From assembly GCA_015501055.1 (NCBI GenBank), contig JADNYV010000167.1, positions 1 through 64,000 on the forward strand: a stretch of DNA of 64,000 nt, in the 5' to 3' direction. Positions 45,204-55,399 of the stretch are shown here, in pieces. The DNA is from Mucidula mucida (taxonomy: Eukaryota > Basidiomycota > Agaricomycetes > Agaricales > Physalacriaceae). The notes below the pieces were generated by a model that saw nothing but the letters and a program-made list of their open reading frames with translations, did not search any database and was not told where the DNA came from. A program made the position numbers and the translations under genes. Each line of letters starts with the position of its first letter. Position 1 is the first letter of the stretch.

Positions 45204-46370
45204 ATGTCATCCCACAATCCCTTCCGAGATCCTCTGAAGCCACAACAAACGGCATCCACATCGGCCTCGGCATCGTCTTCTACGACGCCGCCTGCAGCAC
45301 CCCAGCCAGCTCCGTCTCCCAAACCTAGTAACTCTCCATCCACCACCCCAACCGAGCCAGATCCCGTTGGATTATCTGAAGAACTACCGCCTGCCTATAC
45401 TCCGGGACCTAATGTTTACCAAGGAGAGTCTACAGTAGAATACGGGCCAAGGAGACCATTTCAAGCACCTCCTCCACGACCACCACCTCCGCAGCAGCAA
45501 CCCCAGCTTCTCCATCCGCAGCCTACTGGCTGGAGCACGGTGCAACCTAGTCACACTGGCGACCGACCGCCCTCAATACTGCGGCAGATCACAGACCACA
45601 TCGTGGACCAGATCAACAACGCGGGTAGCAGCAGCAGCAGCTACAATCGCTATAACGCGCCGCAAACGGGGTATTCTGGATATCCTGGGCAATCCGTCCG
45701 TACACAAGCTACTGGATCCCATCTTGTAGTACCACAGAACACTGGTGTACCCCCTCCACTTCCAGCTCGACCCGCAGGCGGGTATGCGCCGCCTGGGTCT
45801 GGGACCAGCTCTCCTACAGAACATAACGATGGTCGTCCCACGCCTCGACCTGTCCCAGGTCATCCTCTGTTAAATGCTGGCCGACTTCTTGTATATCCAG
45901 CGGGATATGAATGTTACAAGTGTACGTCTCAAAGTCTTATCTTCTGGGGAAAACTAGATTAATACCTGCTTGCAGGCCATAACATTGGGTACAAACAAAA
46001 CGATCCCTCCCATCCGTGCCGCAAGTGCTGGCAGAAGTACGCCAAGCCTTTCACCGGCGCGCTGACATACAGTTCGTTTGAAGCCGATGCGCCTGGGAGA
46101 GATACACTCCAGCGTCCGCTTCCTGTTCTTCCGCCGCCCCATTTAAACAGGCCTCCACCGCCGCAGCCTCCGTGGCAGCAAAGAGGGCCTATGATTATGC
46201 CGATGAATGGATATCCCCGCGGTCAGCAGAACTCCATTGTATACAGCCCCGGGGACCCAAGAATAGGTGGCAGATTGTGTTGGAGGTGTGATGGACGGGG
46301 GCTTGTGTCGCTGTTATTCTTGGAAGATAGTTGTCCGGTTTGTGGAGGTATTGGGAGGTTGTTTCCCTAG
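45204..46370 (+). CDS. Hua1-like zinc-binding protein
   Basis: Yeast Hua1 is a cytoplasmic protein linked to actin patches and ubiquitin ligase partners. Exons 45204-45921 and 45976-46370 give 370 residues. The N-terminal two thirds are Pro/Ser/Gln-rich with PPAY (position about 60), which could bind WW domains. The C-terminus has YECYKCHNIG followed by CRKCWQKYAKPF, then the family hallmark PGDPRIGGRLCWRCDGRG and CPVCGGIGRLF, i.e. CXXC(X)GXG pairs like those of type I J proteins but without a J domain. The intron splits the first zinc pair (YK|C). ATG 45204 is the first in frame. Confidence 0.85.
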
Positions 46371-48112
46371 GGGCGGGAACCTTTCCAAGTGCTTTGTAGC
46401 AAGATATTACAGTGTATTATATAGTCTGTGCATCCTCTGGTTCATTGGTTGGTTTCAAGTTCGCTTTCCCGCCATCACTTTCTCGCATCGTTTTCGCTTT
46501 CCGTCAGGTACAACATATATACTAAATACTTGTGTACTGGTTCCTGCCATTGCCTGAGTGTCAGGAACATATTAGAACAATGTTGATACGATGCTTGTGG
46601 CACCTGAATCTTGAATCTTGACTGCTGAGGTACTGTCTGTTCTTATTTCAAATCATGTTGTTTCACTGAATCTGAATGGGATTAGTGCAAAATAAACTGA
46701 GAAATAAACTGGAATTAGAGGTTATTTACTGCAGCTAAATCCACCGCTCCGAATAATTCCGAGTCTCATCAAACCTGTGTCCATTTTTGGGACCATGCCG
46801 GAATTGGCGCCGCGACGCGCTCACCTCATCGGTGCCATACCTCTTCCATCCACAAAAACTTAACAGGGTATAACATCATCCCAAATGATCTTTCATTGCA
46901 AGGTTGTAAAGGGAGAGCCCAAGAGACGGACCAAAAACCTCGCCTGCAAATTTGGCATGAGTTACCGAAAGTGTTTCAGCGAGCATTCGGAAATCGGGTT
47001 TAATCCTTTGGATTACACAAGGCTAATATGAGGTAATCCCCTCGCCATCGGCATAAAAAACTCTCACTCAACGATTCTTCTACCTAGGTTCGCTAGGTCG
47101 CAAAGAAGTGTCGATGGTCATTACCCGTCGGGTCTCAAAATGCACCAGGTGAGTTTTATCTCTTACCCTCGGTACCATCATTATGCTCACCCCGTGCAGC
47201 ATGCCCACGGCGTGGTCCTCGACCGTACTTTTGCTCTCCTTGCAGCCTGCCCACGGCGTCGCCCTCGGCTTCACTCTCACTCACATTATATTCGCCTGCT
47301 ACAATACACGCCAGTTAGCATGGACGCTCACTCTGTTGTGGCACGGACTTAGTTTACTTTTCCCACGCCTGGCGAGTACTCAAGGCTGCGCGGAACGTCT
47401 CAGTTCCCTCAGCTCTTACGGGTCACTCGCCAGGTCAGTGGAACTTCACATCTCTTATTTCTTGTAGCTCACGTAGCCCCACGCGGCCTCCGTGGTTTCA
47501 CGGGGGTCGGCTATTTGGCTATACACATCATCGTGGACTCCTCAGATTGGCCCCCGAATATTGCCAAGGGTCCAATTTTCGGGTGCTCTAAATAACCTCT
47601 ATTGAGGAGGACTAGTGGTCCTCAATTATATTAAATTTTATTTCGCCAGTTTATTTTTGATAACCCTTTCCAAACCCTTAAATTCTTAATTGAGGACCAC
47701 TATTGGGAGGGTCAGTATTCAACAAGGCGGAAACAATGCGAGCGGGCCGCCATCGGCCGCGAGCACATAGCGTCTCTCTGCATCACTCCAAAACCACGCG
47801 CAAGGATATGCCCCCAAAGGGTCGCTAGTTTCAAGTTATACTTCGAAGCTTGTGCTCTGCCCAAAGTTGGCTCAAAGGGTGTTCGATCCGATGGTCCGCT
47901 ATCTTATCTGTGCATCCCGCTCACTACGCCGACCAGGTACGTATTTTGTGTCTTGCTACAGCGCCTGCTGTGTTCAGTCCAGAAATCCAGCGTTCTGGCC
48001 CGGAGACATGCCAGTCACTGTGGGACGGCTGTGTCTATCAGCCATCTGCCTGGAATAGGAGTACGTATAAAATGTATACAAAGGGCTGCCCGCTCTCGAC
48101 TGCTGCACAACG
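46371..48112. other. Intergenic with one small MITE
   Basis: About 1.7 kb without a gene. It holds an AT-rich stretch around 46560-46740, a 90-bp TA-flanked inverted-repeat element (47613-47702) and the leader of the DUF4139 gene. Frames at 47140-47460 and 47850-48110 are short and domain-free. Confidence 0.4.
47613..47702. mobile_element. 90-bp TA-flanked hairpin MITE
   Basis: TA at 47613-47614 is followed by GTGGTCCTCAATTA. The right end reads TAATTGAGGACCAC before TA at 47701-47702, a perfect 14-bp inverted repeat. The AT-rich centre has no coding capacity. The size and TA duplication suit a Tc1/mariner-type MITE. A third arm, ATTGAGGA, sits just outside the left end at 47601-47608. Confidence 0.65.
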
Positions 48113-51100
48113 ATGGTTTCCACTACCCCTGCCCCCGAATCCCCAGAATCGTCGCCCTTGCAGGCGAATGTCGTGGACCTCAAGACTAAAACTCAGAGCA
48201 AGATACATAATGTCAGCTTGTACTCGTCTCAAGCGGAAATCACGCGTTCGTATCAGTTTGACGTGGTTGAGGGCTTGAACCAGGTCAATATCCTCGGTCT
48301 ACCGAATACCTTGCAAAAGGAGTCTATTCGGTACGCTCCCCGTCGTCATGTCGCGTCATGGACTCTGATTGTTTTTACAGCGTTGAAGGGAAAGGTTTGG
48401 CAACCATCCACGATGTTACCGTGTTGATGCCTCCCTCCAACGTCCACGCGACAACGTCCGATGTCCTCGAGGGACTACTAGACAAGAAAGAACGCATCAC
48501 GCGCGCTCTAAAGCGTGCTGAGCTCTCTATTGGCTCCCTCCAAACGTACTTGAACTCGGACCGTTTCGAAGCCAAGCTGCTCGGAGATCAGATTGATAAC
48601 TATGAAGCTGTGGCTGAGAGGCTGGATGAGAGGGTTATGCAGTTACAGAAGGACGAAGCCGCTACCGATGTTAAGATTGTCGAAGAGCGTCAACGCCTTA
48701 GTGCGGGAACGAGCGACGAGGATGCTGAGTTACGCATGAAGGTTGGAGTTGGTGTATATGCTGCTGTTTCGGGCTCGATTGAGCTCATCTTGATATACGG
48801 TGCGCCACCTTTCTTGAAATTTAGCACAATATGTGGTGACACACAGTCGTTAGGTGTCACATCTGCTAGCTGGGCCGCGGCGTACGACGTCAGAGTGTCA
48901 ATGACTGCTAAAGAGACTCCCATGGCCATGATCTACAAGGCGGTCGTTTGTCAAAGCACTGGCGAGGTATGTGTTTTCCCCTTTTATCGAGCTCTGTCTC
49001 TTGATAGTGACTAGGACTGGAACGATGTTCCTCTAACTCTCGAAACTGCTTCTCCTTCGTTCGGTGTCGAGATTCCTACTCTCAACCCCTGGACTCTCAG
49101 TCTTCACCCACCCACTTATGGCGGACGCGGCGGCGGCGGTATGAGGCGGAAGAGTGCCTCTATGTTTCCAGGTTCAATAGCGCTCCCGACGATGTCTCTC
49201 GAAAAATCACGCTATGATCCGACTATCGAAGACTCTTACGCGCAAATGGAGTATCGCGAGGTTACGGTCACCTCGCAAGGAAATGTCAATGCAACTTTCA
49301 CTATACCCGGTCTTGTCAGCGTGCCTTCTGATGGGGAACTGCATACATTTACGATTGCGACTCTGGATCTTCAAGCTGAGCTGTCGTGGGTTGCTGTGCC
49401 TAGCAAGGATACCAAGGTCCATCTCAAGGTATTCAGTGTGTTAGAAACCAACTATATTAAACTCAGTCTCGTCGTCGTGGAACGGACTCAGTAAATAACT
49501 ATACCTATATTAAACTACTGTTTGTAAGTAAGCAGAAAGAGAACGAGCAATATACGCGACTCACCTCAGTCTCGTCGTCGTGGAACGGACTGAGGGAGGA
49601 AAAACGTGCACCGATCATTTAGGGTGCCGGCACCGAGTTTGCGGTGATCCATTATCTATTCATCACCACCAACACTCCTCCTCAACGCAAACTTGGCTAT
49701 TATGCTCTCAGCCCCATCATCGCCCTAAACTTCTCGAATGCTTTTGGCTCCAATGCCTTTGTGAAGCAGTCCGCCATGTTTTCACGGGTGTTGATGTATG
49801 ATAGCTGGATGTTCCCGTTGGCGACGTGCTCCCGGATGAAGTGGTATTTGATGTCGATGTGCTTCACGCGAGCATGGAGTGATGGGTCCTCGGATAGATT
49901 GATGGCACTGTTGTTATCGCAGTGGATTGTTGTTGGTGAGTCCTGAGTCAAGTCGAGTCCATCTAGTAGTGATCGGATCCACACAGCGTCTTTGGTGGAC
50001 TCGCTGGTTGCAATATATTCGGACTCGCAGGTAGAGAGTGCCACTGTTGGTTGGCGGCGGGCACCCCATGACACAATGCCGGAATTTTGGTTCAACTTGA
50101 AACAGTAGCCTCCGATACTTCTGCGCGTGTCTAGACAATTTGCCCAATCAGAGTCCGTGTACCCCATGAGTGTCACATCGTCGACCCCGCCCAAAGTCAG
50201 CTTTAGGTTTCGGGTACCATGGAGATATCGAACGACGCGTATCGCAGCGTTCCAATGGACGAATGCGTAGTGATCGAGGAATCGGGATAGTTGTTGGATA
50301 GCATATGCTATGTCAGGACGAGTTGCGATGGCGAGATAGATGAGGGAGCAGACGAGTGAACGGTATGGAAGTTTGGCTAATTGTCCCCGCTCCTCCTCAC
50401 TCAATTGGTCTAGATCTGGACGTCGTAGCTTCAGACCAGCATCCATTGGTGTTGATACGGGGTGGGCGTGTAGTTGGCCGAACTGTGAGACGATGCGGTC
50501 GATTAGAGCCGTCTGGGATAATGAAACAGTGCGTTCTTGGCGATTTCGTGTGATAGCGATGCCGACACAAAACTTTGCTTCTCCCAAGTCTGATATTGCC
50601 CACAGCTTTCGCATTTGGTTTTTGAAGCGTTCATTCTCCTCCTTTGTGTCGGCTATCGAGAGAAAATCATCGACATGGACCGCTGCAATTACGGTTCCGG
50701 AGTCGCTCTTTCGATAATAGATGCAATATTCGGATAGCAGTCGCGTGAAACCCCAGGAGACCATTGCATCGTGCATCGTGCGGTTCCAGATACGCCCGGC
50801 TTGCTTCATCCCGTATAGCCCTCGCACCAGCATCCATACATGGTCCTCTTTCCCCGACTCTTCGAAACCTTTCGGTTGTTCCATGTATTGTGTTTCATCC
50901 TCTGGCAACATGCCATACAGGAATGCCGTCTTGACATCGATTTGCTGAGCATCCCAGTCCCGTGTGGCTGCGAGGTGAAGGAGGATTCGCCAAGATTCAA
51001 TACGGGCTGTCGGTGAGGTCGTTTTTGTGTAATCGCGGCCGTAGATTTGCTCAAACCCTTTACAGACATATCGGACTTTCCATCGAACTGCCGTGCCTTG

Positions 51101-54100
51101 CTCATCCCGTTTAATGCGGAAAACAGGTCGCCCTTTTCGAATCTTCGTGCCTCTGGGGACTTCTGATCTTGGGACCAGATTGTATACCCCCATGGCCTTA
51201 AGACCATCCAGCTCCTCTCGATAGCCCTTTTCCCATTCTGCTGCGTCGGGTGATGCTTTCGCTTCGTCCCATGTTCTTGGTTCGTCGGCATATTGCAGTG
51301 TGTGAATGTCATCGCTAATCGTGTTGTAGACTTCGTGAAGATTTGCAGACTCCTCCTCGCCGAGGTTCAGGTCTGCCATCATATCAATGAGTTCTTGCTG
51401 GGCATTAATTTCAGCATTCGGATCCGGGGCCGGCACATCCTCCCGCATCGCTTTCAGAAGTGCTCGCCGTTCGTTTCGAACAGTCTTCTGACGCGCACTG
51501 CTCTCTTCGGCTTCTTGGACAGCTTTCCTGAATCGTGCATCATCGGCGTCCTTCGGTGTATGGCGTGTTCGGCCAGATCTTCGAGGAGGATCAGGTGGCG
51601 GATTGGGGTCGGGATCAGGTGGCGGATTGGGGTCATCATCGTCAACTCCGGAAATACTAGATGTCTCTGAAGAAATGTCATCCGAGTCATCATAATTAAA
51701 TGTAGTTGGTGTCTGAGCTTCCGGTGGTAGGTTTGACTTTTGTGCAGGGGTATAGGAGGGTGCTTGGAGGAGAGTTCATGGCTCTCGATGAACTCCACAT
51801 GGTAAGTGCGTATTATTCGACGGGAGGAGCGGTGATAGCAGACATATGTTTTGGGCTTTGGGTCGTATCCAATGAGTATGCACTCGATTGACTGTTCGAG
51901 GATCTTGGGATTATGTTTATTTTGAATGAGCACAAAGGCTTTACACCCGATTTCTCGAAGATGCGAAACGTCGGGCTTCCGTTCGTACCACAGTTCATCT
52001 GGCGTTTTGTCGCGGAGTGATTTCGTGGCAGTGATGTTGTTAAGATAGGAGGCGGTGAGGTAGAATTCATCCCAGAGATTTGGTGGAAGATCACAGTCGA
52101 GGCGCATAGTACGTGCTTTGTTCATGAGAGTTCGATGTCGCCGTTCGACCCGTCCGTTGTGAGCTGAGGTATATGGTGCTGTGAACTCCTGCACTGCTCC
52201 TCGCGACATCAACCACTCCTCCATTGCGTCTGATTTCAATTCACCATTGTCCGTGCGATACACCTCCACTTTTTGCCCAGTTTCCGTTTCTCGAGCAAGT
52301 TCCCATGCCTTCAGCTGTGTGAAGGCGGCATCTTTGCTTGCCAGTGGAATGGACCAGTTTTTACTTGTGTAGTCGTCGACAAGATTCATGACATATTTAT
52401 TGCCAGTGCGAGAAGTTACAGAGTGCGGCCCGGATAAATCCACGTACACCATTTGTAACCTTCTAGTCGCTCTACGCCCCTCCTCCCGTTTCTTTGGAAC
52501 TGACTTTCGTGTCTGTTTTCCAAGGATGCAGGCTGAGCATTTGCACGGTTTGACAGAAAGATTAACAGGCATACCTGTAACCATTCCCTTTCGGGCCATG
52601 TCTATAATCGACTGGTAGTTGGTATGACCAAGGCGACGATGCCATGTTTCGAGGGTAGGTTGGCCGGTTATGGATGCGAATGTATGATCGACGGTAGGTG
52701 AGGATAGGTGCAGATGATAGAGGCGTCGAGAAGAGCAGAGTTTGCCGGTAGCAATCGTGGTCCCGGTACTGTCTTGAGTAAGCCAACAGCCCTCGTAGTT
52801 GAAATGAGCTGTGATTCTGGAGTCGCGGGCGAGAGAGGGAATGGAGAGCAGGCGAACAGTTGCATTAGGACTGTAGAGGACGTTTTCGAGTAAAATGGGT
52901 TGAGTACGACCGCTAACGCGTAGCTTGACTGTTCCGATACCAATGGCGTTGAGGGTGGAGTTTCCAACACCTCGGATTGTTCGGTGATAAATGGGGCGAA
53001 GGTCTATGAAGTCTGTACGCTCTGGACTAATGTGGGTGGTTGCAGCAGTGTCGAGCCAGAAGGGGAGTTTGTCCATGTCAACCACGTTGGTACGAGAATT
53101 CAAGTTTGGTGGTGCAACTGTAAGTGCAGCTAGATCCACAACATCTCTCCTCCTCTCGTGCCAGTCCACTGAAGTCCGAATGGTGTCCTCGAAAGCCAGC
53201 CAACCCTCATATTCCAAACGGTCAGCAGGAGTTGTAATGGAGTCAACATAGGCGGGAGTGAACATGTCAAATGCCATCGCGGTAAATTCGCTGGGTTGAG
53301 AGGGTGGTGTTGGTGCGCTGACCAGAAACGCGGTGTTGTTCGATAGAATGTAAGCACGCCCACTGCTGTCTGTGACCATGGTGGCCGATGAGGGCGCAGA
53401 CGCGCCAGCAGATCGCCCTGGGTCTCGATCTCTCCTTTTTGCAGCTCTAGATTCATCGATGGTCTTTCCAGCCATTCCGCCACCCTCTGATACACAATAC
53501 TTGATGATATGGCCACGTCGACGAGGACATTTTGGGTTTGAGCACTCAAGATGGCTAAAGGAACGCTGAGCATTGGAGGCAGAGCTAGAGCTCGATGCCG
53601 CGGCAGCAAGAGCGATGTCGTTGGTCTTCTTGTCCCCATCGAGTAGTTTCTGTTCAAGGTCGAGGTCGTTAATGATGGACGACGATGTCGCCGGTGCGTC
53701 GGCAGTGCTGCGATTGACAGCCTGTGCGACATTACGGCGGACCTGGGAGAGTTCGGGGTCGGAGAGTGCGTTAATGATGAGAATCATGAGGAATATATCG
53801 GGGGTGGGTGCGGCCATCTTCCATATGCGGTCGTTGAATTTCGCCAGTTTCTCTGTGGTGTCGGAAAGGCGAACAGACTTTGAGTATCGGATCTCCAGGG
53901 CATCCTGAATCAGCTGTATCTGGGTAATAGGACCCTCCTGCTCGTGTCTCGCCTTCAATTTGGTATAGACTTCTTTGGCGGACGAGAATGTTTCCATAAA
54001 GGTCTGCTCGGCGGGGACACATGACGCGTCCATGAACGCTCGGACCGCGCGGTCGTTGATGTTCCAGTTGCGAAATGCGCGAGGTTCTGTTGTGATATCA

Positions 54101-55399
54101 GGGCAGGGGAAGGTGTCGTCGAGGTGGCCGTCGAGACCGCCAGACATGACAAGCGTGGTGCGGAGGCTCTTGTTCCATTCGCGCCAGTTGGCCAGCTCCT
54201 TGCTGAGATTGGCACACTTGAACATGGCCGTCTGTATCTGCTGGACGACGACGGAGGGTCTTGTTATGTCACTGGAGAGGACAGACATTGGGGAGGATTG
54301 GGTGCCGGTGTCGGGCATGCACTGGAGAAATGCGTGGATGCAACGTGTAACGACGTGGAGTCGTGGAAGGAACGCGTCGGTGCGCGAGAAAATAAGCCTC
54401 TAGGGCGATGTGGAGTCGTGGTTCCGGTTCTCGACAGCTAGACTGCGAGGAAAATGCCCATAACCTGTTAGAAACCAACTATATTAAACTCAGTCTCGTC
54501 GTCGTGGAACGGACTCAGTAAATAACTATACCTATATTAAACTACTGTTTGTAAGTAAGCAGAAAGAGAACGAGCAATATACGCGACTCACCTCAGTCTC
54601 GTCGTCGTGGAACGGACTGAGGGAGGAAAAACGTGCACCGATCATTTAGGGTGCCGGCACCGAGTTTGCGGTGATCCATTATCTATTCATCACCACCAAC
54701 ACAGTGGTTCCTTCATCTACACTAATCTATTCCTCTAATTCTGGGACGTAGGCCAAAGTAACCAACTCATCCGAGTACACGTTGTTAGCAGGTAGCGCTA
54801 GTATCTACGTCGACGGCAGTTTTATATCCAAATCGAACATGCCTCCCGTCAGCCCCCAAGAGAAATTCGATTACTCACTTGGGTATGTCTTTTCTCGCTA
54901 TCAACGCCTCCATCGTACTTTAACTCAGCTGTCTAGACTCGACCCATCTATCCGCGTCACATACCATCCGCGCACCACCACCCTCTCGCAATCAGGCTTC
55001 TACAACAAATCCTCCACATCTGTGTACACCCAGCGCATCACATTGCACAACACAAAGACCGTGCGTGTCGACAATGTCAAGATCATTGACCAGATCCCGA
55101 TATCGGAGCACAGCGATATCGTGGTGAAGCTGGACACCCCCGCGCTGTCGGTCGTCCCGCCCGTATCCACGGTCTCGAAGCTCAAGAACACGGCGGGGTT
55201 GAATCCCAACCCCCCAGTGAAGGTGGCGTCTGGGGTGACGGCGCAGTGGGAGGTGGATGTGGAGAAGGATCACGATGCGGAGCCGGGGAGGGATGGGAAG
55301 GTTAGTTGGGTGCTGGGTGTGCCGGAGAAGGAGAAGGTGAGTGTGGTGCTCAAGTGGGAGGTTACGGCACCTGCGAGGGGGAAAGTGTATGGTTTGTGA
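48113..55399 (+). CDS. DUF4139/DUF4140 (mucoidy-inhibitor-A-like) protein, split by a retrotransposon
   Basis: Exons 48113-48330, 48381-48799, 48854-48966, 49015-49428, 54752-54882 and 54937-55399 give 585 residues. The DUF4140 N-terminus (IHNVSLYSSQAEITRSYQFD; GLNQVNILGLP) leads to a charged helical stretch (LDERVMQLQKDEAATDVKIV), then DUF4139 (IYGVTSASWAAAYDVRVSMT; EDWNDVPLTLETASP; the C-terminal SVVLKWEVTAP). The family occurs in bacteria and fungi; the function is unknown. Intron 4 begins at 49429 and ends at 54751, and contains an entire Copia element. Removing it and one 5-bp duplication leaves a normal 55-nt intron, and the frame continues across. Whether the 5.3-kb intron is still spliced cannot be seen. 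Confidence 0.85.
49439..49674 (-). repeat. 3' LTR of the young Copia element
   Basis: 236 bp; on the minus strand it begins TGTTGGTGGTGATG and ends GGTTTCTAACA. It contains two near-identical 30-bp direct repeats (49462-49491 and 49565-49594). The second can also fold, because its ends CCTCAGTC and GACTGAGG are complementary. Confidence 0.95.
49700..51448 (-). CDS. Copia reverse transcriptase-RNase H
   Basis: Open for 582 codons from an ATG at 51448, though this ATG is probably internal to a longer frame that is open upstream to about 51775. RT blocks: WKVRYVCKGFEQIYGRDYTK, KTAFLYGMLPEDE, GLYGMKQAGRIWN and the catalytic AAVHVDDFLSI. RNase H: GYTDSDWANCLDTRRSIGGY, VALSTCESEYIA and VKHIDIKYHFIREHV. 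It ends about 25 bp before the polypurine tract. All catalytic residues look intact. In most Copia elements this region is fused to Gag-integrase in one frame. Here it is displaced by one base. Confidence 0.9.
   Translation of the reverse strand: MREDVPAPDPNAEINAQQELIDMMADLNLGEEESANLHEVYNTISDDIHTLQYADEPRTWDEAKASPDAAEWEKGYREELDGLKAMGVYNLVPRSEVPRGTKIRKGRPVFRIKRDEQGTAVRWKVRYVCKGFEQIYGRDYTKTTSPTARIESWRILLHLAATRDWDAQQIDVKTAFLYGMLPEDETQYMEQPKGFEESGKEDHVWMLVRGLYGMKQAGRIWNRTMHDAMVSWGFTRLLSEYCIYYRKSDSGTVIAAVHVDDFLSIADTKEENERFKNQMRKLWAISDLGEAKFCVGIAITRNRQERTVSLSQTALIDRIVSQFGQLHAHPVSTPMDAGLKLRRPDLDQLSEEERGQLAKLPYRSLVCSLIYLAIATRPDIAYAIQQLSRFLDHYAFVHWNAAIRVVRYLHGTRNLKLTLGGVDDVTLMGYTDSDWANCLDTRRSIGGYCFKLNQNSGIVSWGARRQPTVALSTCESEYIATSESTKDAVWIRSLLDGLDLTQDSPTTIHCDNNSAINLSEDPSLHARVKHIDIKYHFIREHVANGNIQLSYINTRENMADCFTKALEPKAFEKFRAMMGLRA
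51454..54318 (-). CDS. Copia Gag-protease-integrase
   Basis: Open for 954 codons from an ATG at 54318. Gag: ELANWREWNKSLRTTLVMSG, then a zinc knuckle CSNPKCPRRRGHIIKYC with unusual C-X4-C-X5-H-X4-C spacing. Protease: FWLDTAATTHI (DTA active site). Integrase: an HHCC finger (RLGHTNYQSI; CKCSACILGKQTRK), then the catalytic D (VYVDLSGPH), D (YRTDNGE) and E (HNGRVERRHRTL). After VEFIESHELSSKHPP (about 51755) the frame no longer resembles the family; the expected continuation is in another frame (YTPAQKSNLPPEAQ). The last roughly 95 codons are therefore probably an artefact of a frame change at 51700-51775. The host is fungal; the element is an ordinary retrotransposon. Confidence 0.85.
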   Translation of the reverse strand: MPDTGTQSSPMSVLSSDITRPSVVVQQIQTAMFKCANLSKELANWREWNKSLRTTLVMSGGLDGHLDDTFPCPDITTEPRAFRNWNINDRAVRAFMDASCVPAEQTFMETFSSAKEVYTKLKARHEQEGPITQIQLIQDALEIRYSKSVRLSDTTEKLAKFNDRIWKMAAPTPDIFLMILIINALSDPELSQVRRNVAQAVNRSTADAPATSSSIINDLDLEQKLLDGDKKTNDIALAAAASSSSSASNAQRSFSHLECSNPKCPRRRGHIIKYCVSEGGGMAGKTIDESRAAKRRDRDPGRSAGASAPSSATMVTDSSGRAYILSNNTAFLVSAPTPPSQPSEFTAMAFDMFTPAYVDSITTPADRLEYEGWLAFEDTIRTSVDWHERRRDVVDLAALTVAPPNLNSRTNVVDMDKLPFWLDTAATTHISPERTDFIDLRPIYHRTIRGVGNSTLNAIGIGTVKLRVSGRTQPILLENVLYSPNATVRLLSIPSLARDSRITAHFNYEGCWLTQDSTGTTIATGKLCSSRRLYHLHLSSPTVDHTFASITGQPTLETWHRRLGHTNYQSIIDMARKGMVTGMPVNLSVKPCKCSACILGKQTRKSVPKKREEGRRATRRLQMVYVDLSGPHSVTSRTGNKYVMNLVDDYTSKNWSIPLASKDAAFTQLKAWELARETETGQKVEVYRTDNGELKSDAMEEWLMSRGAVQEFTAPYTSAHNGRVERRHRTLMNKARTMRLDCDLPPNLWDEFYLTASYLNNITATKSLRDKTPDELWYERKPDVSHLREIGCKAFVLIQNKHNPKILEQSIECILIGYDPKPKTYVCYHRSSRRIIRTYHVEFIESHELSSKHPPIPLHKSQTYHRKLRHQLHLIMMTRMTFLQRHLVFPELTMMTPIRHLIPTPIRHLILLEDLAEHAIHRRTPMMHDSGKLSKKPKRAVRVRRLFETNGEHF
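54466..54701 (-). repeat. 5' LTR of the young Copia element
   Basis: Same 236 bases as the left LTR with no difference found. It should carry the element's promoter reading leftwards. It is followed on that strand by the putative primer-binding site. Confidence 0.95.

Larger units (their letters stand above)
49439..54701 (-). mobile_element. Full-length Copia retrotransposon with identical LTRs
   Basis: 5,263 bp, with 236-bp LTRs at both ends that are identical base for base as read, and a perfect CAGTG target duplication (49434-49438 and 54702-54706). It is transcribed on the minus strand, antisense to the host gene. The sequence next to the 5' LTR (GGTTATGGGC on the minus strand, from 54465) is a plausible primer-binding site. 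A polypurine tract (GAGGAGGAG) at about 49675-49683 abuts the 3' LTR. Domain order gag, protease, integrase, RT, RNase H is that of Ty1/Copia. Identical LTRs mean a very recent insertion. Confidence 0.95.
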
